Of a DNA stretch of 64,000 bases, positions 62,271 to 64,000 are shown piece by piece (the stretch's first letter is position 1; every line of letters starts with the position of its first letter). The stretch is from DASWUZ01 sp036401375 (GTDB taxonomy: Bacteria > Acidobacteriota > Terriglobia > Terriglobales > Acidobacteriaceae). The notes under the pieces were generated by a model. The model was not told the DNA's origin. It did not search any database and was given only the letters and a program-made list of their open reading frames with translations. Location of the stretch: positions 1 to 64,000 of the forward strand of contig DASWVB010000036.1 in the NCBI GenBank assembly GCA_036401375.1, in the 5' to 3' direction. The position numbers and the translations under genes are program-made.

Positions 62271-64000
62271 TCACTGCGCACCCGCCTTCGGGGCGGCAAC
62301 GGCGCCACCTGCCGCATCGAGCTCGCGGTAGATCTCTTCGTTGCGTACGATGGCTTGAACGTACTCCCGGGTCTCGGTAAATGGGATCGACTCCACAAAC
62401 TCGTCGATGCCGTGGTAATGCCCGATGCTCTGCCAGTCGTAGACTCGATCGTCACCCGCGTTATAAGCGGCATAGGCATACTCCGGCTGACCGCCAAACT
62501 TCTCGAGCGTCATTCGCAGGTAGCGCGTTCCGAGCTGGATGTTGATCGCCGGGTCGAGCAGCATGCTCGTGTCGAAGTGTTTGATTCCCTCTTCCCTGGC
62601 CATGCTCTTGCCGACGGAGGGAAGCAGCTGCATGAGGCCATACGCGTTCTTGTTCGAGATTGCAGCGGGGTTAAACTCCGTCTCCTGGCGGATCAGCGCC
62701 GCGACCATGTAGGGGTCGAGCCCGTTCTTTGCCGATTCGGCCTTGATCACGGCCCAATAGGATTGCGGAAACAGTATGCGCCAGTAGGTCATGGGAATCT
62801 CGTCCACGGGCGCGGACGTATAGAATGGGATCGCCCGCTTCATCAGCCGCATCGCATGGAAGTTTTCGCCGTAGGAGACGTAGATCTCCGCCTCAGCAAA
62901 GGCGCCCCACATGTCGCTGCCGTCGGCGGCGTGGATCTCGGGCTCGATGTACTCATTCAGTCCGGCATTGGCCAGCAGCTTTGCCTTCACCACGTGCGGA
63001 TCGTCCTCGGGAACATCGTCTGTGAGCTCGGGAATTTGTTCCGGCTGCATCGCGTTTAAGAACGCCACCGTCTCTGGAGTTCCGTGCCCCGCCTTCCGCA
63101 GCGCTTCCAGGCGAAGACGCCCCTGCGCCGCGTAGTAGAAGTGCTGGTAGAGCCTCACCACGGTGGAGTAGTAGGCGGCGGCCATCTCCGGGCGATGCTC
63201 CTGCTCCTCATACACGCGCCCGCGCCAGTAGAGTGCGCCGGGTATCTCACGTCCCCCGGGGTAACTGGCGATCTGTTCGTCAAACAGGCGTGCTGCGTCG
63301 GAGTATTGCCCCTGCCTGTAGCTCAGCCAGGCCGCCCGCCAGTGGCTGCTGGGAGCATAGGAGTGCCTCGGAAACCGCTTCGCAAGTTCGGCGTAGTACT
63401 CGATCGCATGCGGATAATCCTTGCGGAGCAGGTACATGTTGCCGCTCGAATACAGGGCCTCGGCAAGCCACGGGCTCGAGGGCGAGCGGGTCTCCATCTG
63501 CTCCACGATCGATCGCTGGGTGTCGGCATCATTCTTGTCGCGCGCCAGCTCCATGTAGAGGTAGAGGCGCTGCGCCCCGGCCTCATCCGGCGTGTCGGGA
63601 AGTGCATCGAGCTCGCTCTTGCTCATCCGCTTCAGCTTCCAGCTGCAAGCCGCGACTGACACGAGGGCTGCAATCTTTTCCGCTCCCTCGGAGGCTGCGG
63701 CAAGCGCGCGATAGTCGTCTGCCGCCTCGCTGTACCGGCCGGCTGCGTAGAGCGCATCGGCATGCGAGCGCCTTTCGCCAGGGGTCAACGGAGCGGCGGC
63801 ACTCAGCTGGGCCTTTGCCTGTTGAGCCTCGGCGCTGAGTGGAAAGCCGAGAAACACACGGCGGAACAGCTTGCCTGCCTCGTCGGTTTGGCCCGACATC
63901 TGCAACGCCTTCGCCTCGGAGAGTAGAAAGTCTGCATGCCCGGCAATCGATTCGGCGGAGTGCGCACGCAGCACCATCAGAGCTGCCTGCGGATCGCCCT
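62271..64000 (-). CDS. soluble lytic transglycosylase (5' end cut by window edge)
   Basis: At least 568 aa in the window; the frame stays open to 64000 with coding-like sequence (GDPQAALMVLRAHSAES), so the true start is likely beyond the edge. The N-terminal part consists of TPR/SEL-type helical repeats (YSEAADDYRALAAASEGAEKI, YPHAIEYYAELAKRFPRHSYAPSSHWRAAWLSYRQGQYSDAARLF). The C-terminal catalytic domain is SLT type: LIRQETEFNPAAISNKNAYGLMQLLPSVGKS with the glutamate acid, LDPAINIQLGTRYL, YAAYNAGDDRV. It cleaves murein with a 1,6-anhydro product in the periplasm. Confidence 0.9.
   Translation of the reverse strand, partial: GDPQAALMVLRAHSAESIAGHADFLLSEAKALQMSGQTDEAGKLFRRVFLGFPLSAEAQQAKAQLSAAAPLTPGERRSHADALYAAGRYSEAADDYRALAAASEGAEKIAALVSVAACSWKLKRMSKSELDALPDTPDEAGAQRLYLYMELARDKNDADTQRSIVEQMETRSPSSPWLAEALYSSGNMYLLRKDYPHAIEYYAELAKRFPRHSYAPSSHWRAAWLSYRQGQYSDAARLFDEQIASYPGGREIPGALYWRGRVYEEQEHRPEMAAAYYSTVVRLYQHFYYAAQGRLRLEALRKAGHGTPETVAFLNAMQPEQIPELTDDVPEDDPHVVKAKLLANAGLNEYIEPEIHAADGSDMWGAFAEAEIYVSYGENFHAMRLMKRAIPFYTSAPVDEIPMTYWRILFPQSYWAVIKAESAKNGLDPYMVAALIRQETEFNPAAISNKNAYGLMQLLPSVGKSMAREEGIKHFDTSMLLDPAINIQLGTRYLRMTLEKFGGQPEYAYAAYNAGDDRVYDWQSIGHYHGIDEFVESIPFTETREYVQAIVRNEEIYRELDAAGGAVAAPKAGAQ

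Noticed and set aside
62016..63059. Plus-strand frame of 347 codons over the lytic transglycosylase
   Set aside because: The minus strand has an intact SLT catalytic domain; the plus frame is a shadow with no recognisable domain.
1..64000. CRISPR arrays, insertion sequences, integrases, rRNA and tRNA genes
   Set aside because: No repeated direct repeats with spacers, transposase-like frames or ribosomal/transfer RNA sequences were seen by eye; covariance-model scans would be needed to exclude small RNAs.

Overview
The window is about 64 kb of high-GC chromosomal DNA from a Gram-negative bacterium, most likely an Acidobacteriota member of the Terriglobia (Acidobacteriaceae: Granulicella, Edaphobacter or Terriglobus type). 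This is inference from gene content. The window holds BamA and TamB assembly factors, a TonB protein with a PPLxLxSxP N-terminus, a TonB-dependent receptor with a carboxypeptidase-regulatory-like N-terminal domain, large Ig/OmpA-type outer membrane proteins and a UbiA-type prenyltransferase. I see no rRNA, tRNA, CRISPR array, insertion sequence, integrase or phage gene. It reads as core chromosome with accessory genes mixed in.

Layout. 0-10.8 kb: a TonB-family protein on minus, then on plus ileS-lspA (overlapping), uvrA and a TPR protein (overlapping), and two small exported helical proteins. 10.8-21.3 kb: recJ, a small acidic protein, a glycosyltransferase, lon, prephenate dehydratase, a stress-type block (lmo0937-like membrane peptide, CsbD-like protein), a UbiA prenyltransferase and a BON-domain protein. 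21.3-29.8 kb: an overlapping minus-strand operon bamA - SurA-N protein - tamB for outer membrane biogenesis. 29.9-36.3 kb, plus strand: ThiF/MoeB-like enzyme, ECF sigma factor with its zinc-finger anti-sigma, aroK with an AI-2E-type permease, ctaB with a DUF420 protein and a small membrane protein. 36.3-45.1 kb, minus strand: a BNR-repeat exported protein, two tandem paralogous outer membrane proteins, a nuoB outside a nuo operon, and an Amt transporter coupled to a previously unlisted 59-residue membrane peptide. 45.3-50.2 kb: a YnfA-like protein, a Rieske oxygenase followed by an NCS2-type permease, an exported protein and a frataxin homologue. 50.3-55.4 kb, minus strand: homoserine dehydrogenase, a large molybdenum formate dehydrogenase and its DUF1641 partner. 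55.6-64 kb: a Cys/His-rich exported protein beside a TonB-dependent receptor, then LigD, a zinc-ribbon protein and a soluble lytic transglycosylase cut by the window edge.

Functional links. The envelope theme is strong: BamA, SurA-N and TamB build the outer membrane; LspA and the lytic transglycosylase serve lipoproteins and murein; TonB could energise the receptor at 56.2 kb. UvrA, RecJ and LigD are independent DNA repair genes. Translational coupling by 1-4 base overlaps is frequent (ileS/lspA and uvrA/TPR through TTGA; sigma/anti-sigma, aroK/permease and SurA-N/tamB through ATGA; small peptide/amt through GTGA; bamA/SurA-N through TGATG). The most hypothesis-rich spots are the Rieske oxygenase plus nucleobase-type permease, the Cys/His-rich protein plus TonB receptor, and the small peptide coupled to an Amt protein that lacks the first pore histidine.
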